The notes beneath the pieces were generated by a model that saw nothing but the letters and a program-made list of their open reading frames with translations, had not been told where the DNA came from and made no database searches. A stretch of 64,000 bases of DNA from NCBI RefSeq assembly GCF_000284515.1, contig NC_017668.1:3410001-3474000 (forward strand), written 5' to 3'. Shown here in pieces: positions 10,401 through 17,447 of this stretch. Numbering within the stretch: the first letter of the stretch is position 1; every line of letters starts with the position of its first letter. Source of the stretch: Halobacillus halophilus DSM 2266 (lineage in GTDB: Bacteria; Bacillota; Bacilli; Bacillales; Halobacillaceae). A program made the translations under genes and the position numbers.

Positions 10401-10527
10401 TATCCTGTGCCGTTGATACGGAATCATCTCCACCCCAGTTTTCGCTGCTTTCATTCCACATCTTCGCCACCGCTTGTGCGTAACCATCGTGATATTCGAC
10501 TATTTTCACTTGCTCTAAGGTTTTCAT
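7450..10527 (-). CDS. GNAT acetyltransferase fused to a large beta-rich domain
   Basis: 1025 residues. Residues 1-160 form a GNAT domain: AVIGDEVVGYCGL on beta-4, then the acetyl-CoA loop HPDYQGLKIGKRLL and a terminal PLYKKCGF. The remaining 860 residues are beta-strand-rich, with many aromatic and charged positions. They look like stacked beta-sandwich modules ending in a galactose-mutarotase-like region (residues about 760-1020, with WWNPWGGGIRYAMPN). No glycosidase catalytic motif was recognised. GGAGG is eight bases before the ATG. Fusions of this size are unusual for GNAT proteins; the appended part may recognise a carbohydrate or peptide. It precedes an amidohydrolase in the same operon, suggesting linked acylation and hydrolysis, which is inference. 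Confidence 0.75.
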   Translation of the reverse strand: MKTLEQVKIVEYHDGYAQAVAKMWNESSENWGGDDSVSTAQDIIDTEAKSTNLHLFLAVIGDEVVGYCGLSEYREDEGALYIPLINVHPDYQGLKIGKRLLLTALDKTVELGWPRLDLFTWPGNTKAVPLYKKCGFFWEERDDATHLMNFMPTVLQIEWLRPFFEKHNWYTTSQRVIKIKPDGFKAQDHTVYEYKWEAGDEYVHIQFERTGRRIRRIETQDLTVEMNLPHFKLLENEPHYASYRIINKTASPFQVSISGSSSVVVKHEVEETFEVLDTWSGEFPVQLEMPEVEPNPWKTHPVIGVDLTINQSVLPLRMGVFPIQPGKLHLRSLNKNWRVPHKGKLHLDLESQLDTDSTWIVKLPINKMIQWEEPQVQAQVDAKGRLSIPISGELRKHGFLDEKVEVKVQREDGRTSSFQTRLALAFPGPGAKFGGETEEYWYGYNGPYYVKIEKRNNAVKIGSLRAKEDPLTIMTPKLGKPFNDELSKTAATSVEHIELQEAFVLKTTLESHVFSSVILNTYYKIYGDGLVEITHELINHGLEEKSNLAFLQPIIIPLKGMAMPMKDGVIIGNEADIPFIGTIHSGDLSERWLFTSSASGDTAGLAWQEDAVGKRDDWRFGVMYSIGTLEAGKLQSLGPIQIGINTVPGWRQWRELAAGNETKNLEELPLYGLKVESDGFASEKGEKVDVAFRSRLSSYLQGRLTVHSGEDTFEKEIRKEEASTKITYPLTYHTAGLKTLTGQFRSPGRKADLLALHVVKGTEPVEVSNEEDIWTVDNGTIAFRASSSYYPGVYSVKYKGRETLHHCYPEAGPKAWWNPWGGGIRYAMPNVSPYSMLKEQTSIEAVTKQDQYGHEWTGICLKTAFTEHEEMKGVVLYQYALTLPEIPVAVFYAEIHQGANRTFAGENLSLEAFFKPAEDLKSCYASQPNSGLFHTYYAGIEEYELNDTPFVQIGSDDRKEKATLIHPNARQTAGAYINQEVFLVESVQDWAATSGERTQVEPTVLFFGEETYDKLNHPFHGILFK

Positions 10528-10725
10528 TCTTTTACCTCCATGATCCGTATTCAGCCAGTCTGTTTCACCTTACCTGCACCTTGAATTCCTCTGACAATCC
10601 TGATCATTATCAGCGCCTCCTCTCTGCTTATGTACTGGAAAAATTATTCATATTCATTCATAGTTTAAGGTGAGCGACATGCAAAGTAAAGAATATTCTG
10701 AACAGCCTTTTATTATGCAGAAATT

Positions 10726-10756
10726 AAAAATCCCCTCACCATAAGTGATAAGGGGA
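10726..10756 (-). terminator. Possible terminator displaced by a repeat
   Basis: Read on the minus strand this is a CCCC-TCAC / GTGA-GGGG hairpin with a three-base bulge, followed by ATTTTTAA. The nearest upstream minus-strand gene is chrA, whose stop at 11381 is separated from it by repeat copy E2. Confidence 0.5.
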
Positions 10757-10789
10757 AATAAAACGCGATGTTAATTTTTTCTACTAACT

Positions 10790-11340
10790 TTCTTCCACAA
10801 TAGGGCCATATAGTTGAAGAATCGATTTCTAGATAATTTGGGTCCGTTACGATATTTAGGGAAGGGCTTGTGGGGATATAGCTCGCTTTCCTATGGGGGA
10901 ACGGTGAGCTTCCTCGCTCGTTTCACTCCCTGCGGGATCTCACCTAGTCCCTTCTCCCATGGGAGTCTCGCCATATCCCCACCAGCCCAACTTTATTAGG
11001 GCGAACGGACCCTTCGGAAAGAGAGTATCCTATCTCCTTATCCCGCCCGAAATGCTTATATAACAGGCTATCCAACGTAGTTCCAGCCTGTTAAGGATAT
11101 ACGCCCATGTTGTTATTTCTTCTCAAGCGGGTGAAGAACGAAACTGTTTCGAGTTTCTGATTCGGCCAGGTCCGGAGGGGGACGATGAAGACTCCTGTGG
11201 GATGAACATGATCGGTAAGATCCCGGAAGGCGAAGCCTGAGGAAGCTTACCACATGCCCACGGAAAGCGAAATCGTCCCCCGGAGGACCTTCCGCTCCTC
11301 CAATGTCTCGAAACTGAGTCTTCCAGTATCGGGAGCTTTT
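10790..11340. repeat. Compound palindromic element, copy E2
   Basis: Copy with modules in the order A (about 10850-11012) then B (about 11169-11291), as in E1. The outer ends are swapped: the left end carries the GGGCC type (CAATAGGGCCATATAG) and the right end the GGGAGCTTTT type. Ends: TTGAAGAATCGATTTCTAGATA at left, GTCTCGAAACTGAGTCTTCCA at right. The surrounding stretch from 10528 to 11380 holds no other gene; it also has the GNAT-fusion promoter region and the hairpin at 10726. Confidence 0.78.
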
Positions 11341-11380
11341 CTGGAAGACTCGAAATGAAGTTTTTAACAAAGTCTGATTT

Positions 11381-12589
11381 TTAAAAACCTAATAAATTAA
11401 GGAGGTAGCCTCCGATGACACCGAGTATAACGATCATCCAGGCTGGGACTTTCCAGATATTAAGTAAAGCAAATAATATAGTCCCTAAGGCAAAATCTGC
11501 ACCATCAAAGATGGAACTCTTAACAACAGGATCATAAAAAGCGGCTAATAGAATGCCAACGACGCTCGCATTCACGCCCATCAGGATCCCCTGGAAAGAA
11601 GCACGCTTACGCAATTCACTTAAGAAAGGCAAAGCGCCAATTATAAGCAGAAAAGAAGGCAGGAAAATCCCTATGGTAGCAACTACTGCTCCTGCGACTC
11701 CTTCCATCATCGTTCCGAGGTAGCTTGAAAAAGTAAATAACGGTCCTGGAACAGCCTGGGCCATACCATAACCAGCTAAGAACTCATCAGGCGACAGCAG
11801 ACCCTGCGGTACTAATTCTCTTTCAATCATCGGCAATACAACATGGCCGCCACCAAAAACTAAGGAACCTACCCGGAAAAAAATATCGAAAATATGGAGC
11901 AAAGAGTTGTTCACTACGTTCGATATAATCGGGAGTGAAACTAACGAAATTCCTAAAATGGTTAAGGAAAGGATTCCGGTTTTTTTAGATATATTAACAG
12001 TGAAAGGTTCAATTTTTGATTCTGCTTTATCTTTGAACCAGGAAAGTCCTAGCAGTCCAGCAGCTAAGATAATGACAATTTGTATCCAGGCAGAAGGATA
12101 CAGCAGCATAACTAAGGCAGCCACAACCGCAATAGCCTTTCTGCTTTTATCCGGCGTCAGTTTCTGCCCCAGCCCGATAAGAGCATGCAGGACTACGGCT
12201 GCCGCCACCACTTTCAAGCTATGAATAAAGTCTGCGTCAGCCAGGGAGAAATTTTGATAAAGCAAAGCAAACACGACAAGCACAATAACGGAAGGAAGGG
12301 TGAAACCAATAAAGGATGTAATTCCTCCCAGTATTCCCCCGCGTAATATTCCAATCGAGATACCGACCTGACTGCTTGCTGGTCCGGGCAGGAATTGGCA
12401 TAACGCAATGAGATCCGCATAGGTTTTGTCATTTAACCACTTGCGCCGGTCGATGTACTCATCTTTAAAATAAGCCAGGTGGGCTACAGGTCCTCCAAAT
12501 GAGGTCAAGCCCAGTTTCGTAGATGTAAATAAGATTTCTAATAGGATTTGTAGAGTAGTTTTATTCTGTTGTTGGCTCAATTTGTTCAC
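11381..12589 (-). CDS. chrA: Chromate transporter family protein (ChrA/CHR)
   Basis: 402-residue membrane protein with two homologous CHR domains, each starting with the family pattern LTSFGGPVAHLAYFKDEY (residues about 22-39) and, in the second half, FRVGSLVFGGGHVVLPM. The motif FLPGPASSQVGI is typical of the family, which exports chromate or other oxyanions by proton exchange. The two-domain length is normal for the long form. It starts six bases after the stop of a PadR-type regulator on the same strand, so the pair forms an operon and the regulator probably controls it. No terminator follows directly; repeat E2 sits between the stop and the first hairpin. Confidence 0.88.
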   Translation of the reverse strand: MNKLSQQQNKTTLQILLEILFTSTKLGLTSFGGPVAHLAYFKDEYIDRRKWLNDKTYADLIALCQFLPGPASSQVGISIGILRGGILGGITSFIGFTLPSVIVLVVFALLYQNFSLADADFIHSLKVVAAAVVLHALIGLGQKLTPDKSRKAIAVVAALVMLLYPSAWIQIVIILAAGLLGLSWFKDKAESKIEPFTVNISKKTGILSLTILGISLVSLPIISNVVNNSLLHIFDIFFRVGSLVFGGGHVVLPMIERELVPQGLLSPDEFLAGYGMAQAVPGPLFTFSSYLGTMMEGVAGAVVATIGIFLPSFLLIIGALPFLSELRKRASFQGILMGVNASVVGILLAAFYDPVVKSSIFDGADFALGTILFALLNIWKVPAWMIVILGVIGGYLLNLLGF

Positions 12590-12595
12590 CTCATA

Positions 12596-12901
12596 TCATT
12601 TTATTTCTTTAAAGAGTTCATAGGCCTTAGCCCGTGCTTCCTGTAAGACGGCATCCCCTTTATCGGTAATGCGGTAATACTTGCGTATCTTTCCATTCAC
12701 ATTGACATCTTCTCGATAAAGAAGCTGGTCGTTCTCCATATTGTGAAGGATAGGATATAACGTACCGGCACTGATTTCGTACCCATGCTCCTGCAGCTCC
12801 TCAAGCATCCAGGATCCGTAAATAGCTTCTTCTTTGGCATGATGCAAAATATGAATTTGTATAAAACCTAAGAAAAGTTTCCTTACTACTTTATTATCCA
12901 A
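12596..12901 (-). CDS. PadR family transcriptional regulator
   Basis: 101-residue winged-helix repressor. The core ILHHAKEEAIYGSWMLEELQ, AGTLYPILHNMENDQLL and GKIRKYYRITDKG are the classic PadR recognition helix and wing. The start is a TTG at 12901, set by the site AAGGAGGGG seven bases upstream; the TTG ten codons earlier contains that site and cannot be used. It precedes chrA by six bases and presumably represses the shared promoter, relieved by a toxic anion or small ligand. A candidate operator lies directly upstream at 12932. The ligand is unknown. Confidence 0.88.
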   Translation of the reverse strand: MDNKVVRKLFLGFIQIHILHHAKEEAIYGSWMLEELQEHGYEISAGTLYPILHNMENDQLLYREDVNVNGKIRKYYRITDKGDAVLQEARAKAYELFKEIK

Positions 12902-12931
12902 ATACCTGCCCCTCCTTAAAAAGAGTATCAA

Positions 12932-12959
12932 TATCGAAAACCAATATTGACTTTCGATA
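12932..12959. promoter_or_regulatory. Candidate PadR operator upstream of padR-chrA
   Basis: Inverted repeat TATCGAAA-(12 bases)-TTTCGATA, with an inner CCAATATTG palindrome, centred about 45 bases before the padR start. Symmetry and position fit autoregulation. The assignment to PadR is inference. Confidence 0.5.
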
Positions 12960-13235
12960 AGATTATATACGAAGCGATTTGATTGAACAATACTTCCTGA
13001 AATAATTTACATGATCTTAATAAACCGCGAGATAAATTCATTCCTTTCGTCTATGCATCCCGCTTCCCCCAAGCTTATCCCTCATGCTATTATTCAGACA
13101 TTGCCAGACATCGGGAAGCTTGTATCTATATAGGTTGAGGAGTTTCCTAAGAACTTCTCCCATTAAAAGAGTGAAAAAAGAACTATGCAGAAAACTGTCT
13201 ATAACGATAACGAGATGTAAATGAGGTGAAAAGCG
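12960..13235. other. Divergent intergenic region
   Basis: AT-rich space between the divergent padR-chrA and MFS genes, presumably holding both promoters. A weak imperfect hairpin (GGAGTT/AACTTCTCC) is present near 13139-13160. No convincing gene: the minus-strand frame covering 13038-13247 overlaps the MFS start region and has no ribosome site. Confidence 0.4.
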
Positions 13236-14477
13236 GTGGATAACCATTCAAATAAAATTCAGTCAGGAATTAAAGAAAATATCCTTCCATTCTTTTTATT
13301 AGTCATAATCAATTTGTTCGTAGGTTCTATGGTAGGTCTGGAAAGAACAATCCTACCTATATTAGGTGAGGAGCGCTTCGGTATAGCATCTGCAAGTGCC
13401 GCCCTTTCCTTTATTGTCAGCTTTGGTTTTTCAAAAGCCATTGTAAACTTTTTTGCCGGTAACCTTGCCGATCGAATAGGAAGAAAGAGAGTCCTCCTCA
13501 TTGGTTGGGCTATAGGGTTAACCGTTCCTCTGTTGGTTATTTTTGCACATGCATGGTGGGTGGTCGTCGCTGCTAATATCCTTTTAGGTATGAATCAGGC
13601 GCTGACCTGGTCCATGACCGTTAATATGAAAGTAGATCTTGCCAAGCCAGATCAGAGAGGACTTGCCGTAGGGTTTAATGAATTTGCGGGCTATCTGGGC
13701 GTGGCTTTAATGGCAGCCATATCAGGTTATGTGGCATCTTCCTACTCTCTTAGTCCAGAGCCGTTTTATATAGGAATCGGTCTGGTGATCATTGGTTTTC
13801 TATTATCACTGATGGTTCAAGATACCGCTCAGCATGTAAATCTGCAGGCTATCCAGCAGGATGAGGAATCAGGGAGCCTATCCACTAAGGAAGTTTTCAA
13901 ACGAACGACGTGGAAAAACCGCAATTTATCCAGCAGCAGCTTCGCAGGCTTAACAACGAACTTTAAAGATGGTATGGCGTGGGGGCTGTTTCCGATTTTC
14001 TTTGCGTCGGGCGGATTAAGTGTGGGACAAATTGGCACAGTGGTGGCCCTGTACCCGGCAGCATGGGGATTCTTCCAGCTGTTCACAGGTCTCTGGAGTG
14101 ACAGGGTTGGGAGAAGAAAGCTTATCGTTTCCGGAATGTTCGTTCAAGCCTTGTCCTTATGGTTTATTTTGTTTGTCGATACCTATCCTTTATGGATCCT
14201 TGGTGCCATCTTTTTGGGTATAGGTACGGCAATGGTTTACCCTACCATTCTCGCGTCAATTAGTGATGTCACTCACCCTCAATGGAGAGCTACTTCTATG
14301 GGAGTCTACCGATTTTGGCGGGATAGCGGCTATGCATTTGGAGCGCTGGCAGCCGGAATAATTGCCGATGCCTTATCTGTGTACTGGGCAATCGGGCTTG
14401 TAGGGGCCCTGCCTTTTCTTTCCGGTTTGATTTCTATGATCAGGTTGGACGAGACATTAAATAAAAAGCCTCAATGA
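13236..14477 (+). CDS. MFS transporter
   Basis: 413 residues with twelve predicted transmembrane helices. The loop signature NLADRIGRKRVLL between helices 2 and 3 and its repeat SDRVGRRKLIV between helices 8 and 9 are the conserved MFS motif A. The start is GTG at 13236, nine bases after GAGGTGAA. Substrate unknown; proteins of this type often export drugs or small metabolites. It stands alone, divergent from padR-chrA, and is closed by a long hairpin shared with tagO. Confidence 0.85.
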   Translation: MDNHSNKIQSGIKENILPFFLLVIINLFVGSMVGLERTILPILGEERFGIASASAALSFIVSFGFSKAIVNFFAGNLADRIGRKRVLLIGWAIGLTVPLLVIFAHAWWVVVAANILLGMNQALTWSMTVNMKVDLAKPDQRGLAVGFNEFAGYLGVALMAAISGYVASSYSLSPEPFYIGIGLVIIGFLLSLMVQDTAQHVNLQAIQQDEESGSLSTKEVFKRTTWKNRNLSSSSFAGLTTNFKDGMAWGLFPIFFASGGLSVGQIGTVVALYPAAWGFFQLFTGLWSDRVGRRKLIVSGMFVQALSLWFILFVDTYPLWILGAIFLGIGTAMVYPTILASISDVTHPQWRATSMGVYRFWRDSGYAFGALAAGIIADALSVYWAIGLVGALPFLSGLISMIRLDETLNKKPQ

Positions 14478-14554
14478 TCGTGTGCACTCTATGATTGACA
14501 TTGAGATAGAAAAATTAATCCAAAGGAGAATGGATGACGCACCTTCCCCTGTAA

Positions 14555-14605
14555 AAAGCCAGAAAGCCCCGGTTCCTCTGAATGGAACCGGGGCTTTCTG
14601 GCTTT
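14555..14605. terminator. Bidirectional terminator between MFS gene and tagO
   Basis: Perfect 22-bp inverted repeat (arms 14555-14576 and 14584-14605) with a seven-base loop, between two convergent genes; the right arm overlaps the tagO stop codon. Confidence 0.9.
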
Positions 14606-15707
14606 AGGCTTCTTCACGTTCTTTATCCTTGTCTTTACCCTTCTTCTTATCATTTTTAGAAAAGAAATCGATCACCGGTCGTTTTCCGCGGTACACCACT
14701 CCTGTCATTTCTGCAAATAAGTGAAGCAGGAATAAGAGTACAAACGTAATGATCAGCGAGATCCCAATCGAGGTAAGGGAGAATAAAATGGCTAGTAAAC
14801 CGAACAGGGCACTGAATCCATAAATAATTAACACCGTCGCGCGGTGGCTGAAGCCGGCCGCCAGGATTTGATAATGAATATGCTTATTGTCCGGCATCAT
14901 GATTTTCTGCTTATTAATAAGACGTCTCATGATGGAGAATAGCGTATCAAACACAGGAATCGCAAGGACAATAATCGGAATGACGAAACTGAATAATGTC
15001 ACATTTTTAAAGAGTCCTACCATAGATATAACCGCCATGGAATACCCGAGAAACAGAGAGCCGGTATCTCCCATATAAATCTTGGCAGGATAAAAGTTGT
15101 GGAAAAGGAAGCCGATGTTACTTCCAATTAGTACAATACATAAATACACGATGGTGATCTGTGGTTCAATCGCCAGCGCCATGACAGCAATACTAATCAG
15201 GGAAATTGTCGAAACACCAGTGGCAAGGCCATCCAGTCCATCTATCAGGTTGATGGCATTGGTAATTCCAATAATCCAGAAAAATGTGAATAGAATACTG
15301 ATCGGTTCATTTAAAGAGATCATTCCTAAGAAAGGAACGCTTAGGATATCAACTTTTAACCCCGATAGAATCAATATACCGGCAGCTGCAACTTGTCCAC
15401 CCAGTTTAAAAATCGGGCGGATTTGATAGCGGTCATCGAGAAGACCGGTTAAGACAATAATCGTCGCGCCGATACTGATCGAAAGAAAGTAAGGGGTATC
15501 CGGTCTGATATACAGCATTCCCGCTACTACACCGCCAAAAATGGCGAGACCACCCATACGCGGGGTAATTTCTGTATGAATTTTCCTGAGTTCAGGATAA
15601 TCCATCATTTTCCACTTTACGGCTAGTTTCATAACAGGAAATACGAGCAGGTAGCTCACTGCCATGGACAGGCCAATCGCTATTATCATATCAACATATA
15701 TATTCAT
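14604..15707 (-). CDS. tagO: Undecaprenyl-phosphate GlcNAc-1-phosphate transferase TagO
   Basis: 367-residue membrane enzyme of the MraY/WecA/TagO family, which transfers GlcNAc-1-phosphate to undecaprenyl phosphate as the first step of wall teichoic acid or other envelope glycan synthesis. Visible motifs: GLLDDRYQIRP (first Asp-rich loop), NLIDGLDGLATG, YMGDTGSLFLGY, and the cytosolic DNKHIHYQIL histidine motif. About eleven membrane helices. The ATG at 15707 has GAGG six bases upstream; the in-frame GTG four codons earlier overlaps that site. It is a single gene ending in a strong shared terminator. Confidence 0.9.
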   Translation of the reverse strand: MNIYVDMIIAIGLSMAVSYLLVFPVMKLAVKWKMMDYPELRKIHTEITPRMGGLAIFGGVVAGMLYIRPDTPYFLSISIGATIIVLTGLLDDRYQIRPIFKLGGQVAAAGILILSGLKVDILSVPFLGMISLNEPISILFTFFWIIGITNAINLIDGLDGLATGVSTISLISIAVMALAIEPQITIVYLCIVLIGSNIGFLFHNFYPAKIYMGDTGSLFLGYSMAVISMVGLFKNVTLFSFVIPIIVLAIPVFDTLFSIMRRLINKQKIMMPDNKHIHYQILAAGFSHRATVLIIYGFSALFGLLAILFSLTSIGISLIITFVLLFLLHLFAEMTGVVYRGKRPVIDFFSKNDKKKGKDKDKEREEA

Positions 15708-15856
15708 AGAAATCCTCACTTGTGTTTAGTTAATTCAAGGGTGCATCGTTCACATTATACCATAGGCTGGCAAATAATCTGTCGGACTTTGGTTTCAGAT
15801 TTATCCAGGTGATCATTTTCATAATAGCTTTTTAAGTCTCCGTATAGTTTCTGTCA

Positions 15857-16150
15857 GAAAAGCTCCCGTTTGTTTAATACTCAGTTTCGAGATATCTCGT
15901 GAGAGAGTTAGGTCCTGCGGGGAACGACTCGCTTTCCGGCCCTGCACGACGCAGGGTCGTGCAGGGCCATAGGAAAGTGTTCAAATGTGGCATCACCCTG
16001 AAAGACACGAACAGCTTATGTCTCGAGTGTCTGGGTGATGGAACAAGACGAGTTATTTCCCCACCAGCCCCCACCTCATATCGTAACGGACTCAATTTAT
16101 CTCGAAACTGAGTCTTCAATAATCCGGACCGATAGTTTAATAAGCCTCTT
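15857..16150. repeat. Compound palindromic element, short hybrid copy E3
   Basis: About 290 bp, half the usual length. The left outer end is AAAAGCTCCCGTTTG, then ACTCAGTTTCGAGATA; the right end is CTCGAAACTGAGTCTTCA then the GG(A)CCG-type end. Only one internal palindrome remains: its left side starts like module B (GGTCCTGCGGGGAACGA) and its right side ends like module A (CGTAACGGACTC). The tip carries an extra nested hairpin GGCCCTGCACGAC/GTCGTGCAGGGCC at 15938-15968. It appears to be a deletion fusion between modules. The rest of 15708-16240 holds only the tagO promoter region and a terminator. Confidence 0.72.
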
Positions 16151-16187
16151 ATGAAAGGGCAAAACCATCTTAATAGAGCCAATTAAA

Positions 16188-16222
16188 AAACCGTCCCTTA
16201 GGATAGTAGAAGGACGATTTTT
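16188..16222 (-). terminator. Terminator after small ORF at 16241
   Basis: Hairpin CGTCCCTT/AAGGACG with one bulge, flanked by an A run on the plus strand that becomes a T run on the minus strand. Confidence 0.6.
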
Positions 16223-16240
16223 ATATCAATATATTTTCAT

Positions 16241-16351
16241 TTACCGTTGGAGCTGCTGGATTAATTGTTCAATAACGTCCTTAGAAGAGAGGACTTCCGA
16301 ATTTTCGGAGCGCTGGATGATATCCTGCAGCACCTCTTTTAAATTTTCCAT
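16241..16351 (-). CDS. Small protein of 36 residues
   Basis: A short frame with a good GGTGGG site five bases before its ATG and a terminator after its stop. The product is a hydrophilic, Gln/Glu-rich helix-forming peptide (MENLKEVLQDIIQRS at the start, ending DVIEQLIQQLQR). It lacks the Trp-containing core of SinI and the SQxLD motif of Spo0E phosphatases, so I assign no family. It lies 3' of the Sin-like genes on the same strand but is separated by 335 AT-rich bases and a hairpin, so it has its own promoter. Confidence 0.5.
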   Translation of the reverse strand: MENLKEVLQDIIQRSENSEVLSSKDVIEQLIQQLQR

Positions 16352-16646
16352 TCGTCCCACCTTTTCTATCAGTTAGTATCTTACCTATTCTTTCTACTTA
16401 AATCTTCGATGGAAAACATCTTTTTCTGAGGGGGCTTAACAGCTAACCGACAAATAAGAAATATTTATCTCCCTTTAGTTGCATCATTTTCAATTTTTCA
16501 ACAAATAATGTATGAATTCTTCCAATCTATCATCTTATCATATAGCAATCTTCGTCATTTGAATAGTGTTTTTCTTGAAAAATAATTTAAAAATTTATAA
16601 TAGTATATGAATATTTATTCAATCCGTGAAGTAACAGTGTCAAATT
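16352..16646. other. AT-rich intergenic region without recognised gene
   Basis: Very AT-rich. It should contain the promoter of the 36-residue ORF on the minus strand. No frame with a ribosome site was found on either strand. Confidence 0.4.
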
Positions 16647-16690
16647 ATGACAAAAACCTACTTCTTTGATAAGAAAATAGGCTTTGTCAT
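16647..16690 (-). terminator. Terminator of the Sin-like operon
   Basis: Long imperfect stem ATGACAAA...TTTGTCAT with internal pairs CCTA/TAGG and TTCTT/AAGAA around a TGAT loop. Read on the minus strand it covers the stop codon of the gene ending at 16687 and is followed by AT-rich sequence. Confidence 0.6.
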
Positions 16691-17277
16691 TTATAATACC
16701 GGGAGCGCTCGTCTCCCCTGTCCTGAATGGCCCAGTTTCTCTGTTGAAACTTTAAGACGTAGCTTTCACGATCAAAGCGATGGATACTCTTTTGAATGGT
16801 TTCGATTCCTTCCTTATGATGACTAAAGAAAATGACGACGGGATGTAAGAGCGAGTCGTAAAAGAACACGGGATTCAAACTGCGGTGGACTTGTCCAAAG
16901 CTCCATTCCTTAAACAAATCAAGGTTCCTGACCAATGAATCATCTAAAATGGACGATTCACTCAGCCAGCTGCCTTTTCTAGTGTAGTCAGACAGATGGT
17001 GGTAACAGGAGGCAGCTTGAATATAGGAGAGAGGGGACCCGTCTCCTCCCACAGCTTCCATAGCGTCCCGCTTTAATCGGTCATCGGCGGATTTCGCATA
17101 AATAATCCCCTGTTGACTGATCACCTGCCAGCCACCTTTTACGATCAACTGGGAATATTGTTGTACAAGGACGCTTATATCACGAACAGCACATGGTTCA
17201 TGTCTATACTCTGGCAGCCCATTAACGACGATATTCTTTTCAGCCGCTCCCCTGGTAAATAGGACTTTTCCTCTCAA
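16687..17277 (-). CDS. Unknown protein downstream of the SinR-like gene
   Basis: 196 residues from a TTG start at 17277, which is preceded at seven bases by GGAGGG; the earlier TTG at 17298 overlaps that site. The protein is soluble, with mixed alpha/beta pattern and repeated aromatic-histidine clusters (SCYHHLSDYTRKGSW, FFSHHKEG). No family is recognised. It follows the SinI-like ORF by 35 bases on the same strand and ends in a hairpin, so it belongs to the SinR-like operon. A role as a target or effector of that regulator is possible but is only inference from position. Confidence 0.6.
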   Translation of the reverse strand: MRGKVLFTRGAAEKNIVVNGLPEYRHEPCAVRDISVLVQQYSQLIVKGGWQVISQQGIIYAKSADDRLKRDAMEAVGGDGSPLSYIQAASCYHHLSDYTRKGSWLSESSILDDSLVRNLDLFKEWSFGQVHRSLNPVFFYDSLLHPVVIFFSHHKEGIETIQKSIHRFDRESYVLKFQQRNWAIQDRGDERSRYYK

Positions 17278-17312
17278 AATCTTTCCCTCCTGCCTCAAAG
17301 GAGTGGCTTCTT

Positions 17313-17447
17313 CTATTCGAGAAAACGTTTAATGTCTTCCACTGTTAACCCTAGTTTCTTTGCCTGTCTTATAAGCTCGAGCCATTCTATATCCATCTGT
17401 GCCGTTATCTTACCAGTCATTCCAGAGCCAAGTCTCTCTACACTCAT
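17313..17447 (-). CDS. SinI-like domain ORF, in frame after the SinR-like stop
   Basis: 44 residues. The C-terminal part, DIEWLELIRQAKKLGLTVED then IKRFLE, matches the SinI/SinR dimerisation helix hairpin (a conserved Trp then the helix-turn LGLT). The ATG directly abuts the TGA of the upstream HTH gene and is in the same reading frame (stop 17450-17448, ATG 17447-17445). There is no separate ribosome site, so translation must come from coupling or from reading through the TGA. Together the two pieces reproduce the order of B. subtilis SinR: HTH, linker, dimerisation domain. A free SinI-like antagonist made by reinitiation is the alternative. Confidence 0.72.
   Translation of the reverse strand: MSVERLGSGMTGKITAQMDIEWLELIRQAKKLGLTVEDIKRFLE

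Noticed and set aside
12902-12931. Earlier TTG start for PadR
   Set aside because: The ribosome site AAGGAGGGG lies inside that extension.
13038-13247. 69-residue minus-strand frame overlapping the MFS start
   Set aside because: No ribosome site, unlikely composition and overlap with a well supported gene.
14495-14606. 38-codon plus-strand frame ending in a terminator, with AAAGGAG inside
   Set aside because: Most of it is the terminator arms and it lacks a site before its first ATG; better explained as untranslated DNA.
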